Shown: positions 22,680-35,415, counted from the first letter of the stretch. The stretch: 64,000 bases of DNA from Calamus simplicifolius (GCA_900491605.1 UESW01000089.1:36456-100455), one strand, 5' to 3'. Notes: generated by a model not told the origin, from the sequence alone. Made by a program: numbers and translations.

Positions 22680-23600
22680 TAAAATAAAATATGTTTAACA
22701 GGTCATTAATAGAAAAGCTAATATACCTAATAGATACAATGATTAGGAGGAGAATTAACTTGTAAAAAATCAAATGGATAAGTGAAAAATAAAAAAGATT
22801 GATGGTTTTAAATTTAATAAAAGGTAAAAATATAAATAAAAATAAAGTAGAAATTATTATAAATAAAAGCCTAAAAGATGAACAGTTAGATATTAAAATC
22901 ATAGAAAATAAAATAATTTTAATTAGATTAGCGATAAATGAGGAGATAATAAATATTATTAGTGTTTACGCTCTCTAAATAGTTTAAATAGTATCACAAA
23001 GCAAAGTTTTTTGAAAGATATTAATGGATTAATTCAAAAGATTCCTATTGGATAAAAATATCTATTGGCAAAGATTTGAATGGACATATAGAAAAGTATA
23101 ATGTAGGTTTAAAAAAAATACATGGAGGTTATGGATTTGAAGATAGAAATGATGAAGGAAATACTATTTTAGAGTTTGCAATGGCATATGATTTAGTATT
23201 AGACTCTAATTTGATAATTTCTAAGCGCGGATATAATATTTCTTCCTTAGTAGAAAAATTGATCAAGTACTTTGTAAAAATTGCAAGCTATATCGAGTGA
23301 GAATTTAACTATACAATATAAATTAATGATTATAAATGTATATATTAAAAAATGAAGGAGAAAGACTATAAGGTATAAAAAATCTAAGAATTAAGTAATG
23401 AAATTTGAAAAGAGAGAAACTAATACTTTTAAAGATAAAGAGATGAAAAAAGAAAAATAGAGTATAAATAGAAAGAATAATGCTATATGAGAAAAGATGG
23501 CTATACAGTATTAAAAAAAGTAGCTATGAAGGTATTAGAATAATAATAATAAAAAAAGATACCATATGATAAGAAAACTTGGTGAGCAACAATATGTATC
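22680..23600 (+). pseudogene. Decayed plant LINE endonuclease (craniofacial development protein 2-like)
   Basis: Very AT-rich plus-strand remnant of the endonuclease/exonuclease/phosphatase domain found in plant non-LTR elements and often annotated as CFDP2-like. Recognisable residues are IILIRLAINEEIINIISVYA near 22910-22975, then DLNGHIEKYNVGLKKIHGGY, FEDRNDEGNTILEFAMAYDL and DSNLIISKRGYN (23070-23240), matching the GDLNGHVG..GYGFGDRNEEG..LDFA layout of the family. The following part (to about 23600) keeps a ghost of the downstream spacer (CKLYRVRI, KMAIQY). Stops and frameshifts abound, and G:C to A:T decay is extreme. It has no activity. Confidence 0.72.
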
Positions 23601-23829
23601 GAAATATGACATAGCACTTGCTCAAGTCCATCATAAATTTCATGTAAAACTGGCACAAGGAAATTGTTATGGAGGTCTACTTCAAAATAAATTAAAAAGT
23701 AAATAAAAATAAATAAATTTAACTTAAAATAAATTAAAAATTAGCTAATGTCGTTATGAAGTATATAAATTAAATGGTCAGATTTATGCTTATTAAGATT
23801 CCTCAACCACTAAGGTATTTTATTGAAAA
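23601..23829. other. Unassigned AT-rich spacer
   Basis: AT-rich sequence between the LINE remnant and the truncated left end of the older copia element. Nothing is recognised. Confidence 0.4.
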
Positions 23830-25113
23830 CTCTATAAGCTCTACTATAAGAAGAGTAGCCAAAAAATACCTTCATCAGATTTCGCATCAAACTTACCAAG
23901 ATTGAATTTTTTATTATTCAAAATAAAATACCGACATCTAAAAACTTGAAAATATGCAATATTGGATTTTTTATTTTTGTAAAGCTCATATAGGGTCTTT
24001 TTCAAAATTAGTCTTATCAAAGCTTTATTTAAAATGTTGCAGTGTTGATTGCTTCTGTCCAAAAGTATTTTGAGAGATTACTCTCACACAATATGTATGG
24101 GCCGTTTCTTTCAAAGTTTTATTTTTTTTTTCTACTACCCCAAAGGTTATAATTAATGTCATGTTCATTGCAGAAACTTTCAAAGAAAGGATTTTCAAAT
24201 TCTTTTCAATGATAACTTCGAATTGATAAAACCTAAACTCCCTTTTCATTTGTAATATTTTTGAATAAATTTTGAGTTGTAGAAAATGCTTCATTTTTAG
24301 TAGCTAAAAATAAAACCCAAGTAAATCGAAAGAAATCATCGATAATTACAAAGCCATAATTCTAATGCTTGCCTACTAGACTTGTGGTTCTAGCTGGCCC
24401 AAATAAATCCATATGCAATAATTCTAATGGCCTAGTAGTTGAAATCATATTTTTTTGATTTAAATGAAACTCTAGTTTATTTTTCAAATTGGCATGCATC
24501 ACAAATCTTATCTTTTTCAAAATTTAATTTTGATAAAACTTTGACTAAATTCTTTTTAAATAATTTTGAAAGAAGATCCATGCTAACATGTGCAAGTCTA
24601 TGATGCCATAACCAACTAGATTCATCAATTTTAGCATTTATAGACACTAGATAATCAAAATCATGGTCATTTATAATTCAAATCAATAGTATAAATATTT
24701 CTATGCCTATGACCAATGAATTTCATGCAATTGTCAGTAGGATTAGAAACAATGCAAATAGATGATTCAAAAATTACTTTAAAACCTTTATCACATAATT
24801 GACTAATACTCAATAAATTATGCTTTAAATTACTAACTAGTAAAACATTATCAATATAAGTATGTAGTGTATACCTATTTTACCAATGTCAATGATTTTA
24901 CCTTGGCCATTATCTCCAAAGGTACCATAACTCCATCTTTAGGTTCCAAAGTGATGAATTATGATTCATCATCCATCATGTATCTCGAGCATCTGTTATC
25001 AAGATACTACTTTCTTTTAGATCTATGGATTGCAAGATACACCTGCAAACGCAATGTCACATTTTACTTTAGGTACCCAAGCTTTCTTTGGTCCTTTGGG
25101 GTTAGTTAATATG
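23830..25113 (-). pseudogene. Older copia element: protease and integrase remnants
   Basis: On the minus strand the order is KKAWVPK (about 25075), the protease block YLDNRCSRYM (about 25005-25050), HNLLSISQLCDKGFKV (about 24790), a gag-pre-integrase and integrase core with LGPTSLVGKHxNY-like ghosts, then NKTLKETAHTYC (about 24090-24130), LIRLILKKTLYELYKNKK and KFDAKSDEGIFWL (about 23850-24030). In copia proteases the active site is DSGCSRHM; here DSG reads DNR, so it is inactive. The element is cut off at about 23830, before RT. It is minus-oriented and continuous with gag at 27203-28743 once the solo LTR is removed. Confidence 0.75.
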
Positions 25114-27197
25114 TGTTGCCTAGATGTAGCAACCCAAGAGGGGGGTGAATATGTGCTTATCAAATTTAATTGGCAGCGGTGTAGTGATGTGAACACAACA
25201 ACATTTCAAAATAATGCAAGCAATCAAACAGAGATTTTTATAGTGGTTCAGTGCCAACCCAGCACCTACGTCCACTCCCCAAAAATCATTTGGAATTTTA
25301 CTCCAATCATATTACCAACGATTACAATCCCTAGCCTTATCCGGCTAGTCCTCTTGTTACACGGCACAAGAAAGCCAAACCCTAGCCTTACCAGGCTAGT
25401 CTTCTTGTTTTATGGCACAAGAAAGCCAAAATAACTAAGGGTTAAACCTAACCCTTTTACAAAAAAAATATGTTCAGAAAACTTAAGAACATATAGCTCC
25501 TAAACTGAGCAAATATTCAGAATAAATATATTAAACTTTTGTAGACAATTTTCAACAATAAATGAAACTCTTGAAGTAGGTGAAGCCTTGAATGCTTGTG
25601 GAAGCTTTAATGATTCTACAGGGATAAGCAGTAAATGATCTTCAAGCTTTCTCAATTTCAACACAAAGCTTCCTTTCAACAACCAAGAAAATATGCAATA
25701 ATGGCTCTTTCTTCCTTGTATTTTTTCTTCTTTTTCATCCCCTTTTTCTTCTTCTACTCTCAACTATTTAAAGCATTTCAACAGCAAAAATATTCATTAA
25801 CTTAATTAGAATTAATGAAAAGTAAAACAGAAGAAAATATAACCATTGTAAACATTTCCCTTGAGCATTGAATGCACTGGTATCCATTAGAGGAAGAAAT
25901 ATCTCTGCCATAATCCAAGAGATCAGATGTTAGTTAGCTAAAAATAGAACTAAAGAAAAGATAGAAAGAGAGAGAGAGGAACTCGTCCAAGTATTAAAGA
26001 ATGAAGCAATAGTTGGCTGGAGATTGATTCCAGCTAACTGCTTCAAGAAAGGGGATTGACTAGAGTGATAGTTAGCTAGCTGAAGAGTGGCTTCAATTAG
26101 CTAATTTCAAAATATGCACGGTCATAGAAGAGTTCTGCTATCCATCAGCTAGCTAAGAGTGGCTTCAGTTAGCTAATTCCATGATGAGTTCGGTCAAAAG
26201 AGAAGCCTGCAAAACAATAGTTAGCTGGACCAAAGGTCCAATTAGCTACCAAAAGAAGAGCACGTCCAAAGAAGTTTTTCATGCTAAAGTAGTTAGCTGG
26301 ACTAAAGGTCCAGTTAACTTATTCAAAATGTCATGCGGCTATGAGAGGGAATTTCAAACCTTTAGTTAGCTGGACTCAAAGTCCAATTAACTATTTTAGA
26401 GATTCACACGGCCAGAGGAAAGAAAGCAACTGGCTAGTTAGCTGGACTCAAGGTCTAGTTAACTCCTTTGAAGAAGAGTAACCAGGCCAAAAGTAGTTAG
26501 CTGAAGGCTAGCTTCAGTTAACTAGGATAGAGGGTAGTTTGGCTAGGCAAGAGTTAGTTAGCTAGTCAGCTAGCTGGACTGAGAGTCCAGTTAACTGATA
26601 GCATCATGCACACGCCCAAGGCACAAAGTAGCTAACTCGTCAGCTAGTTAGACTGAGAGTCCAGTTAACTAACAGCATCATGCACATGCCCAAGGCAGCA
26701 AATAGCTAACTCGTCAGCTAGCTGGACTGAGAGTCCAGTTAACTAGAAGCATCATGCACACGCCCAAGGCACAAAGTAGCTAACTTGTCAGCTAGCTGGA
26801 CTGAGAGTCCAGTTAACTAACAACATCATGCACATGCCCAAGGCAGCAAATAGCTAACTTGCCAGGTAACTGATTTGAAGGAGCATTTGGCCAAGAGGAA
26901 CCATACCTTTCTAGTTGACTAAATACAAGAACCAGTTAGCCATTTCAAGGAGAGGTTCGGCCAGGGAAGAGTTCTAGGGTAGCTTAGCTAGCTGGAAAAA
27001 ATCCTCAATCAACTAATTTGAGAACCAAATGGCTAGGAGCATTTATCCATGTGACTTTAACTTGATGAGGCTCATTGTAAGACATCTAAAAGCATTCTTT
27101 GGTCATCTGTATTTTCCTGCATTGATCTTTGTCTTCATAATAAGCAAATTAGTTCTTACTTAATTGTTTTGTAATCAAAATCAATATAGGGCCAACA
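25114..27197 (-). mobile_element. Solo copia-type LTR with perfect 5-bp target duplication
   Basis: Begins TGTTGCCTAGATGTAGCAACCC and ends GGGCCAACA. It is flanked on both sides by ATATG (25109-25113 and 27198-27202). Removing it rejoins the gag-protease linker of the older copia element. The left end resembles the R-U5 end of the two SIRE-like LTRs in this window (CAACCCAAGAGGGGGGTGAAT), so transcription would be leftward. It has no internal region, so it is a solo LTR formed by LTR-LTR recombination. A dyad array occupies its U3 (26165-26900). Confidence 0.9.
26165..26900. repeat. U3 array with TGGACT..AGTCCA dyads in the solo copia LTR
   Basis: Roughly ten units, irregular at first (about 80-95 bp) and near-identical over 26570-26870. 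Each is built around GTTAGCTGGACTGAGAGTCC followed by AGTTAAC. Paired arm variants occur: TGGACC/GGTCCA near 26227, TGGACT/AGTCCA near 26365 and 26575. A mismatched TGGACT/GGTCCA is near 26296. Confidence 0.85.
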
Positions 27198-27202
27198 ATA
27201 TG

Positions 27203-28743
27203 GTTCCTTTTGGAACTCAAAATTTCATAATACTATCTCATGCATAGTACTTATGTCCCTTTAAGCCACATTTAAAATAAGTAACATAAGACATTGACTA
27301 GCATGTACAAAATATTTTTCAAAAGATTTTGTTTTCTAAAAGGATTATAGCCTAGTCCAGCTTTATCAAAAATGGCTCTTTGGCTATCCAAAATCATGTT
27401 TAGTTTTGAAGAGCTTAAAGTAAATCTATCTACCATAGGTTTAAGTTGTCTACTTCAGTTTTCAAATCTTTGTTTTCTTTCTTTAAAAATTTATTTTCTT
27501 GAATATATTTATTATTTTCTAAAATAAGGTTTTGAATCTGATTTTTCATATCTTTGTTTTTGGAGCTAAGGTTGGCAAAATCATCTACTAATTCATAAAA
27601 AGCACCATGCAGTTTTTTAAATGAAAAGTCAGCAAGGAAATTAGAACTTACCTCCTCGTTGTCCGCCATGAAGCAAAGATTAGCTACTTCATTCTTTTCT
27701 TCTCCCTCGAAGCTTGAATTTTTAGTATGACTCCAAGTAGCCATCATTGCCTTTTTCTTGAACTTCTTGGAATCTTTCTTAAGTTGTGGACATTTAGATT
27801 TAAAGTGTCCCAGTTTTTTGCATTCATAACAGATAATCTCTTATTTCTTTTCTTTGTTTCCATCTCCTCTTATAAATGGTTTTCTTTTTCCTGCAAATTT
27901 TCTCCTTTTCATAAACTTTTTAAATTTTCTAGTGATAAGGGCCAAGTCCTCATCATCACTTTCCTTCATAGATTCATCCGAGTCTTCCTTTTGAACAGAA
28001 ATTTTAAGAGCCATTGTTCTCCTTCTTTTGATTCATTCTCATCGTATGTTGTTTAAATTGAAATTCATGCGTTATGAGGGATCCCAATAATTCCTCCAAA
28101 GGTAAAGCATTTAGATCATTTACCTCTTGAATAGCAGTAACTTTGGCCTCCCAAGACCTAAGCAAGGACTGTAATACCTTCCTCACAAGATCAATTTTAG
28201 AATATGATCCACCAAGGCTTTTAAGCCCATTAATAATATCAGTAAATCTAGTAAACATTTTAGAAATGGATTCACTAGAATCCATCTTAAGCAATTCATA
28301 TATATGAACAAGCATATTTATTTAGACTCCACTTGATTGGTACTGTCATGGGTAACCTCTAATCTATCCAATATTTTTTAGCAGATAAACAAGTAGATAT
28401 GCGATTAAACTCATTAGCATCCAATGAACAATACAAAACATTCATAGCTTTAGCATTGAGTTGAGCTAACTTTTTATCATGTTCATCCCATTTCATTTTT
28501 GGTTTGGAAATCTCCATGCCATTTAGTCTAGTCGTGGGTGTGTGGACCATTTACTATAGCACTCCATAGGTCATAGTCAAGTGCTTGGATGAAAATTTTT
28601 ATCCTAGCTTTTCAATATCCATAATTTATGCTATTAAATAAAGGTGACCTATTAGTGGATTGTCCCTCACTCAATAAGGTTACCATGATCTTTTGCTCTA
28701 AGATTTTTAGGGCTTAACAACAAGAGCAACTCTCTTATACCAC
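27203..28743 (-). pseudogene. Older copia element: gag with zinc knuckle
   Basis: The minus-strand gag starts near 28700. It has the copia gag polypeptide domain: KKLAQLNAKAMNVLYCSLDA (about 28430-28480), KMFTRFTDIINGLKSLGGSY and LLRSWEAKVTAIQEVNDLNA (28004-28315). A zinc knuckle (CYECKKLGHFKSKCPQLKK, about 27775-27840) follows, then an Asn/Lys-rich coiled coil (27430-27700). PBS ghost: TGGTATAAGAGAG on the minus strand just inside 28744, two changes from the initiator-tRNA-Met type TGGTATCAGAGCA. Frameshifts and stops lie between the blocks. Confidence 0.8.
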
Positions 28744-31700
28744 ATATTGCCCAGATGTAGCAACCCAAGAGGGAGGGGTTAATTGGGTTTCTTAAAAATT
28801 TAATTAACTAGCAAGTATTTGCTCTTATATTTTCTTTCATAAATAAATAATGTGTAGTGAGTGAAACTAATATGCGAATAATCATAGAAATATCACACAC
28901 AAATACAATAAAATTTAATGTGTTTGGTGCCAAATTCAGCACCTACGTCCATATCCCAAGAACCTCGATCTTGGAAAACTACTAAACACCACTAGCCTAC
29001 CTAGCTAGCAAACTTATTTTTGGGCATAAGCGAGCCTTGAAATACACTTTAGGGTAGATCTCTACCCAACCACGTTTCACAACTGTGAAACAAATCAAAG
29101 CACAAAGAGTATAATGTTTAATACAAGATACTCCTAATAAATGAGCAGATATTCAACAAGAGATACTTAACAACTTGAAGAGTATGTGGTAGCTTCTTTC
29201 TTTAAGAGTGCAACAACAATAATGAAGCTTTCGTGGAAGCTTTGAATGCTCTTCAAAGAGGATGTTGGAGCTTTAACACCACACCAAGAATCAACAATAA
29301 ATGCACCTCGGTGGCTTTGAAACAATGAATGCAACTCTCCAATAAACCAACAATAAATCTTCTTTCAAAATGATGTTTCTCTTTTTCACTCTAATATTTT
29401 TACTGATATTTTTTTACTGATATTTTTCTTGATAATGAGCATTGTTCAACTGGCATATTTATACACAAAAGAAAATATAGCCGTTATGTAAATGTTGTGA
29501 AATAAAATGGAAGAAAGAGAGAGAGCATGCAACACTTAAAAGCCTAACTAAGGAGTCCGGCCGTCCAAGTCACAAGGTTGGTTGCCTAACTCTAGAGTCA
29601 GACACCCAAAGAAAGGAAATCGGAAGACAAATGCAAGAGGTTGGATGCACAAGATCCAAGCCGGTCTCCTAGTCTTTTGAAATACGTGAGCGCTAGGGAG
29701 AAGGCCACAAAGAAGTCTGGTCTTCCAACTAGAGAGTTGGAAGCCTAACAAAGAGGTCCAATCTTCCAAACAAGAGAGATGGAAAGCTAAGAGTGATATC
29801 AGGAAGCCACAAGCCAAAATCAAGAGGGATTCAGTCATCTGGATGAAATGGTTGGAAGCCCAACTCTTGGATCTGGTCTTCCAATAACCAATATCGACAG
29901 ACCAACATGAGCCATGAGGTGTGTCAGAGAAAATCAAACCGAAAGCAAGAGAAAATCGGTTGGTTGAGTGCAAAGGTTGGAAGCCCAACATGGTCATCTG
30001 GTCACCCAACCACAAATGAATTAGAGAGAAGCCAAAGGCCTCTCAAAGTTAGTCTTCTACACCATGGGTCCAGCCAGCTAGGATGGGAAATTGGAAGTCC
30101 AACTCTTGGATTCGTTGGCCAAGAGAGAGCATTGGAAGTCCAACGCCAAGTCTATTCGCAGCAACCAGCCGAGGCTAATGTGAAGTCGGTCGGCTGGATG
30201 AAGCAATTGAAGGGAAAACTTGCTTTTATATGCACAGATCTCAAGATGGAAAGCATGTAATTCAATTTTAATATTCACATTGAATATAAATTAAAGCATA
30301 TTAGCAAATCTGAAATTTAAAAGTATGTAAAAATAAGTTTAAAAAATACCTCTCGATGTGGAAGCTGTAGATGATGAACGTAGCAGATCCGATCTGCAGG
30401 GAGAAGTTCCTACTCGTCCTTGCAAGAGCTGCATGCACCGCTCCTCTATATCACACGCACGCCAGGAAACCTTGAGACATGGGATATGGAATCAGAAGGG
30501 ATGGAGAACTCTTCTCCAAAAGAGGAGTCCCTCTCTGTTTGGACTTATCTAATTTTTGGACTCTTCTTTCTCTGCTACTCTCTCTCTTTCGAAGTTGAGA
30601 AAAGTTTCTTAAATAAACTCATCGTAAAACAACCCAAAACAACCTTTTGAATTTGTTTTACGATACGATAATATCCGATCTTCGAAAGCGGATGGGTTAC
30701 GGGCGTTCACGCATTGTTAACGTGTAAAGAAAATTTTATAAAACAAATTTATGGATTCATATCATCTCAATGGCAAGATCGTAATTTAAACAAAGTTTCA
30801 AATTCACGTTATCGGAATGGCAAAATCATAATTTATATGAAGTTTCAAATTCATGCCATCTCAATGGCAGAACCATAATTTAAACAAAATGACAGAATCC
30901 TAATTTACATGAAATGGTAGAATCATAAATTTTCTAAAGTTTTAAAGTCTCGTTATAATAAAAAAATATTTAAAACATTTATAAATACAAAATAATCAGA
31001 TTAAATCCATTTGAAGTCCAAATTGAAATCTGAAAGAACCCATGCGAAGATCTCGAACCATACTTCGCATTGGACTTATTTAATTTTCAATTTAAAGTAA
31101 TTTATATTTTAAAATTCATAAATAAACGATCAAGGCTATATTGGATATCCGATTCAAACCACTTTGAAACCAGATCTAAACTACTCTATCATCAAACCAA
31201 CCATTGGTCTATGGTTCAAGTTCTATCCTACAATGGGTCTGAATAAATCTTAAAAATTCACTTGAGTTACAAACTAACTCAAGTTCATCCCCAGAATAAG
31301 TATTACCGCTAATGCCTAGTGCTAGCTAGACATTGCTAGTACAAACTCGGTATTACCCATATGACCAAGTCCCACTTAGATCATGGATAAAGCCTATCTC
31401 CAGGTCACCTGACTATGTGCGTCTCCATAGGTTCGAATCTAAGTCGGTAGCATAGGAATACTTCCTATACCAATCGATGTGACCATCTAGCAATGGTACC
31501 CGACGTCCGAATAGACCGAATATATGCAAAGCAATATTCAGGAACCTAGGCTATGGTTACCGTATAATTCATCCCCTTGTCCTAGTACTCAGGGTGAATA
31601 CGGAGTTAACTGCCAACTCCGAGTAAATTACCCAAGTATGTTTCAATGCAATGAATCTTGTGACACCTCACAAAGATTACCTTGGCCAAGGTTTTGCTAA

Positions 31701-33000
31701 ATTGAAACATAGTTCGAGCACTCTCTCTAACACTTAGAGTGGACAATCCCATCTTGACTCATCACTGACCCAATAAGTACTGACTGCACCCAACAACCTT
31801 TCGTCATCGATTAGAAATTCAGGTAGTCCAGCGCCTAAGTACAGTGAGTTGCTTACTAAGTCACCATGATAGTCTCAGGTCAAAGGGACACTTATACCCA
31901 TTGCCCTTCTGTGAGATACCCTTGACAGTAGAGTATTCAACAGAGGTGAGCCACTGTTCAGTAAATGTACTCTTACACTCACCTACATGCCATACTAATG
32001 TCATACACTCCTTGGTTTAAGAGGACAAACCAACATATATGGCACACAATGACCTATACTTGACTACGTTATTGTCCTTGGTAATAACGTATCATTTGGT
32101 CGCGAACCCATTTAAGAATTACTCGATAATTCCTCCTTTCTTGAATAAATGTAATTCTAAGGACTACAACATATAAGAGTTCTATTGGAAGATGAAAAAT
32201 ATGTTGTACTGCCAAAATAACTTTTATTAATCAAATAAATCATGTACAATGAATCACAACCGTCTATAAGCTAGACGATTGGCTGTAGGACACATTTTCT
32301 AACATCAATTGAAAGTCCAATGCTAAGTCCCAATCTTCCAACCTTAAATCACAATGAAACTAGCACAAAGAAAACAGAGAGGCATTGAAAGTCGGTCGGC
32401 CGGCACATGCTCCCGATCGGTCGATCCCAAGTTCCTATGAAGACAACAAAGAAAAATAGAAAGCTGTGGAAAACCAATCGGCCGGCACATGATCCCGATC
32501 GCCTAATTAAACATCCGTAGGCATTACCTTGAGGCAAAAATTTAGTGCAAGGGAGAAACCAGGTGACATTCAAAATCGATTGCTAAATCACAAAATTGAT
32601 CATTCAATGAACTCCTTTAAAAATTGTTTAAAACAACGTAGAGTTTAAATGAGAGTTTGTAAAGTGATTAAAACCGTTCAAGGCAATGCAAATATAATTA
32701 AACTTGAAAGTCAATTTGGTAAGTAAACCATCCAGACATAAAACACATGAAAGTTGTTTAGTGGTTATGAAATCCAAGTTCCCTAAAAAAAATAATTTAA
32801 TCACATCAAACCTTTTTAATTAGTAACACATATTTATATTATTACCTATATTACCTTTCATTTTGAATCATAATTTATCTTAGGCTGAAGCAAGCGTATT
32901 CTTTCTGATGAATAACCTGAAATAGATTAATTTTTACAGAGATGATATTAGTACAATACTTAATTATTTTGTATTCATCAAAATCAATGTGAAGTCAATA
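28744..33000 (-). mobile_element. 5' LTR of the older copia element, interrupted by an insertion
   Basis: Left end TTGCCCAGATGTAGCAACCC, matching the end of the other SIRE-like LTRs. The right end is near 33000 (AAAATCAATGTGAAGTCAATA, the minus-strand start degraded from TGTTGAC). Without the insertion at about 30210-32304 the LTR is about 2.2 kb, close to the 2.08 kb solo LTR. Its middle (29550-30200 and 32305-32520) holds repeated TTGGAAG/CTTCCAAC motifs, including CTTCCAACT-AGAG-AGTTGGAAG at 29722-29743. Confidence 0.6.
30210..32304. mobile_element. LTR-like insertion within the copia LTR, boundaries partly resolved
   Basis: The right end is TTTTCTAACA at 32304, i.e. TGTTAGAAAATGTGTCC on the other strand, typical of a plant LTR terminus. 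The body contains long non-coding sequence (about 31260-32100) without ORFs. I could not pin the left end or a target duplication; CAATTGAA occurs on both sides (about 30207 and 32306). It is probably a solo LTR or a non-autonomous LTR element. Confidence 0.5.
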
Positions 33001-34151
33001 ATCGTGAAGATTGCCCTTGAACTTTGTTGGATGGCAAACTTCGGAACTTTGGCAAAAGTATGGAAAGAAGCTAAAAATGAAAATGCTTACTTTCAGCTTC
33101 CCATCCTTGACCAGGAGGATGCTAGATAAATCTTCATGCATCTCCTCTGGTGGATTAGCAACAATGGCCATCAGGCTATGGAAAGCCTGAGGAAGTCATA
33201 CAAGAACGCTCTTTTTTGAATTTTCAATATGACCTCTATGCCCTCCACCTTTTCTCTTCCTCTTTCTTACACTTGTGTGCTGAAAAAGAGACTTCAAATT
33301 TATCTCCAATGGTGCCTTATTGTGGCTCTGTGGGATACAATGGAGTTATTCTTCGGTGCCCCATGGATAGTCTGCTTTTCAGCAATTTCTTCATCTGAAC
33401 CCTCAAGCCCAAGTTGAATCTTAAAAGAGGAAGGCCAACTCTTCTGCCTCTGACAACGACATGAGTAAACTCTCCCAAACTCACTCTTAACTAAAAATAA
33501 CCCTTCATCTGCAGACGATGCTTTCTTTTTCTCTTTTTATAGTCATCAAATGGAGAACAAAAGCCATTAATCGAAAGAAAACTCGAGAATCAAAGCTCAT
33601 CGATCATCGTACTTTGACCCTTGATTGGGCCACATGTCACCCATTTGGGTTCCTCTGGGTAGGAAACTGAAGAATCTCTCCTCGCCCAAAGATATGGATG
33701 CTTTCCGATCCTTAGATTAACCATATGTCGCCCTCTTAGCTACCCTCGCTGGGTATACAAGGAGTCTCTTCTTGCACTGCGAAGCTGAGTAAAGATGCCT
33801 TCTCTCGATCTCAGCCTTCATGATTGAAATGCAAGCAGCCATTTTCGGTTTCCAAAGTATGAATCAAAGTGAAATACTGACTATAGGAGGCATGTAACAC
33901 GAGAAATATAACTCTTCGATAGGCCAATTGACATAATCGGATTGCAAACCCACATCAAAAATGGAGTTCATTAATTGATCAGTCAAAGCCTCGATGGGAC
34001 TGAGCTATCAAAGAACCTCAGCAAGACCAAGCTATCGTGAGCCTCGGAATAGCCAAACAACCTCGATTATTGTTGTTAGCAGAGAACAAAGCTATCTGGG
34101 ACTCTACTCCCTATGCCCGAACCTACGCTTCAGACTAGAGAGTGGGAGGCA
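33001..34151 (-). other. Fragment of a third gypsy element with a minus-strand promoter and possible exons
   Basis: A minus-strand TATA box (CTATAAAAAGAG, about 33535-33546) is followed by an ATG near 33464 reading MSLSEAEELAFLF and, after a frame change, LGLEGSDEEIAEKQTIHGAP. An exon-like block at 33092-33186 (AFHSLMAIVANPPEEMHEDL) is bounded by CTTCCTCAG and GTAAGC. This lies left of a plus-oriented gypsy LTR, exactly where that element's antisense ORF would start. The protein is not the usual coiled coil and I do not recognise it. A captured or resident host exon is possible. The older copia LTR cuts it off at 33000. Confidence 0.35.
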
Positions 34152-35216
34152 TGTGATACAGGATAAAATCGTCACCGCATCGATAAGAGTATGTTGTAAC
34201 AAAGGCCGATTTAACTCTGATATGGCTAATCAAGCCACGACCAAGTTGATGGACAAGATCGACTGATAGAGCTATAGTCTAACAAACAACAAGAGTCACC
34301 TACCGAGGGCTGATGTCTCAGCCTCCAGTGTCGGCACCGACATTAGGGTTGGTCTCGGCACCGATGCTAGAGTCGATCTCGGCACCGATGCTATAGTCGG
34401 CCTCGGCCTCTAGTGCTGGCACCGACGTCAGAATCGATCTCGGCACCGATGCTAGAGTTAGTCTCGACCTCTAATGTCACACCAACCCTAGAGTCGGCCT
34501 TCCTCGATGGGATCCTCAATAGGTGCAGCCCTGTGGCCACCACGTCTGATGAAACCTGACCTCCCCACTCATTCCTGCTAGGTGATGGCACCTTGGATCA
34601 ACAATTGTCCATAAAAGGGAAGAAGGATACCATTCTCTCACGAACATCAAGAGAGGTAATTTGGCATCAATAATTTTTGTACCTCGAATTGAGCATCATC
34701 GCCACCTCATACCATGCCAAATATTCTGGAGGATGAACCACTTTGATCACAGAAGTTTCAGAGTAATCCTCCTTAAATAAAAATGGAAGCTAAATATGAC
34801 CTTTTGACCGTGATTAATGGAGTTTCAAACTCCTGATAAAGCCGATCAGTTATCGATCCCATAATTGACGGGATTTCAATCGTATCAGCTCCCTAAAATG
34901 TGCCCAAAAAATCATGTAACGACTTACCCCCTTAGTGGTTCATAAATACTACATCCCAAGACCACCCCAGGTATGCTTTTCACGCTCTCACATAGCTCGA
35001 AGCAGAGAGGATTGTAGCATCCTTCTACGAGAGACTTCTCCTCTTTTCTGATTGCTTGAGGTTTTTACTTACTTGGGCATCAGAGGGTCTTCCACAGGGA
35101 CCACCCCCTATGATTCCTATACAAGGACTGTTTTGTAGGTCTATCAGATGGAAGATCACCACCCAGATCTCGACCAACCTCGTCCCCAACCTAGAGAATG
35201 AAAATTAGCAGCATCA
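34152..35216 (+). mobile_element. LTR of a third Tat-type gypsy element
   Basis: Starts TGTGATACAGGATAAAATCG, which parallels the U3 start of the first gypsy LTR read on its minus strand (GGGTAAAATCGTCATTGC). Purine-rich GAGAGTGGGAGGCA precedes it as a polypurine tract, which makes it a 3' LTR of a plus-oriented element. TATA-like TTCATAAATACT is at about 34940. GGCATCAGAGGGTCTTCCAC near 35085 is the R-U5 signature. It ends AGCAGCATCA at 35216. A short dyad-poor array of CTCGGCACCGATGCTAGAGT units is in U3 (34300-34470). Confidence 0.6.
34300..34470. repeat. U3 array of CTCGGCACCGATGCTAGAGTC units
   Basis: About six units of 24-35 bp repeating TCTCGGCACCGATGCTAGAG with variations, in U3 of the gypsy LTR at 34152-35216. 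Confidence 0.7.
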
Positions 35217-35415
35217 GGTTTAAAATAGCTATTTATTTCAAACATAATAATATTTATTTTATAGGATAAGGATTCATCATTGTCTCATGGAAGGGTTAGT
35301 GTTAAATTTCATCAGACATTGTTTATTTTTTACCATTTATTTGGTCAATTTTTTTTAATGGATGCCTTTTGAGCTAAGCTATATGCAAATATAACTAAAT
35401 CCAATTCTCTCTCTT

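Noticed and set aside
29548..30260. Overlapping ORFs of 117-155 residues on both strands
   Set aside because: They lie in the repeated TTGGAAG/CTTCCAAC part of a copia LTR, with no domain.
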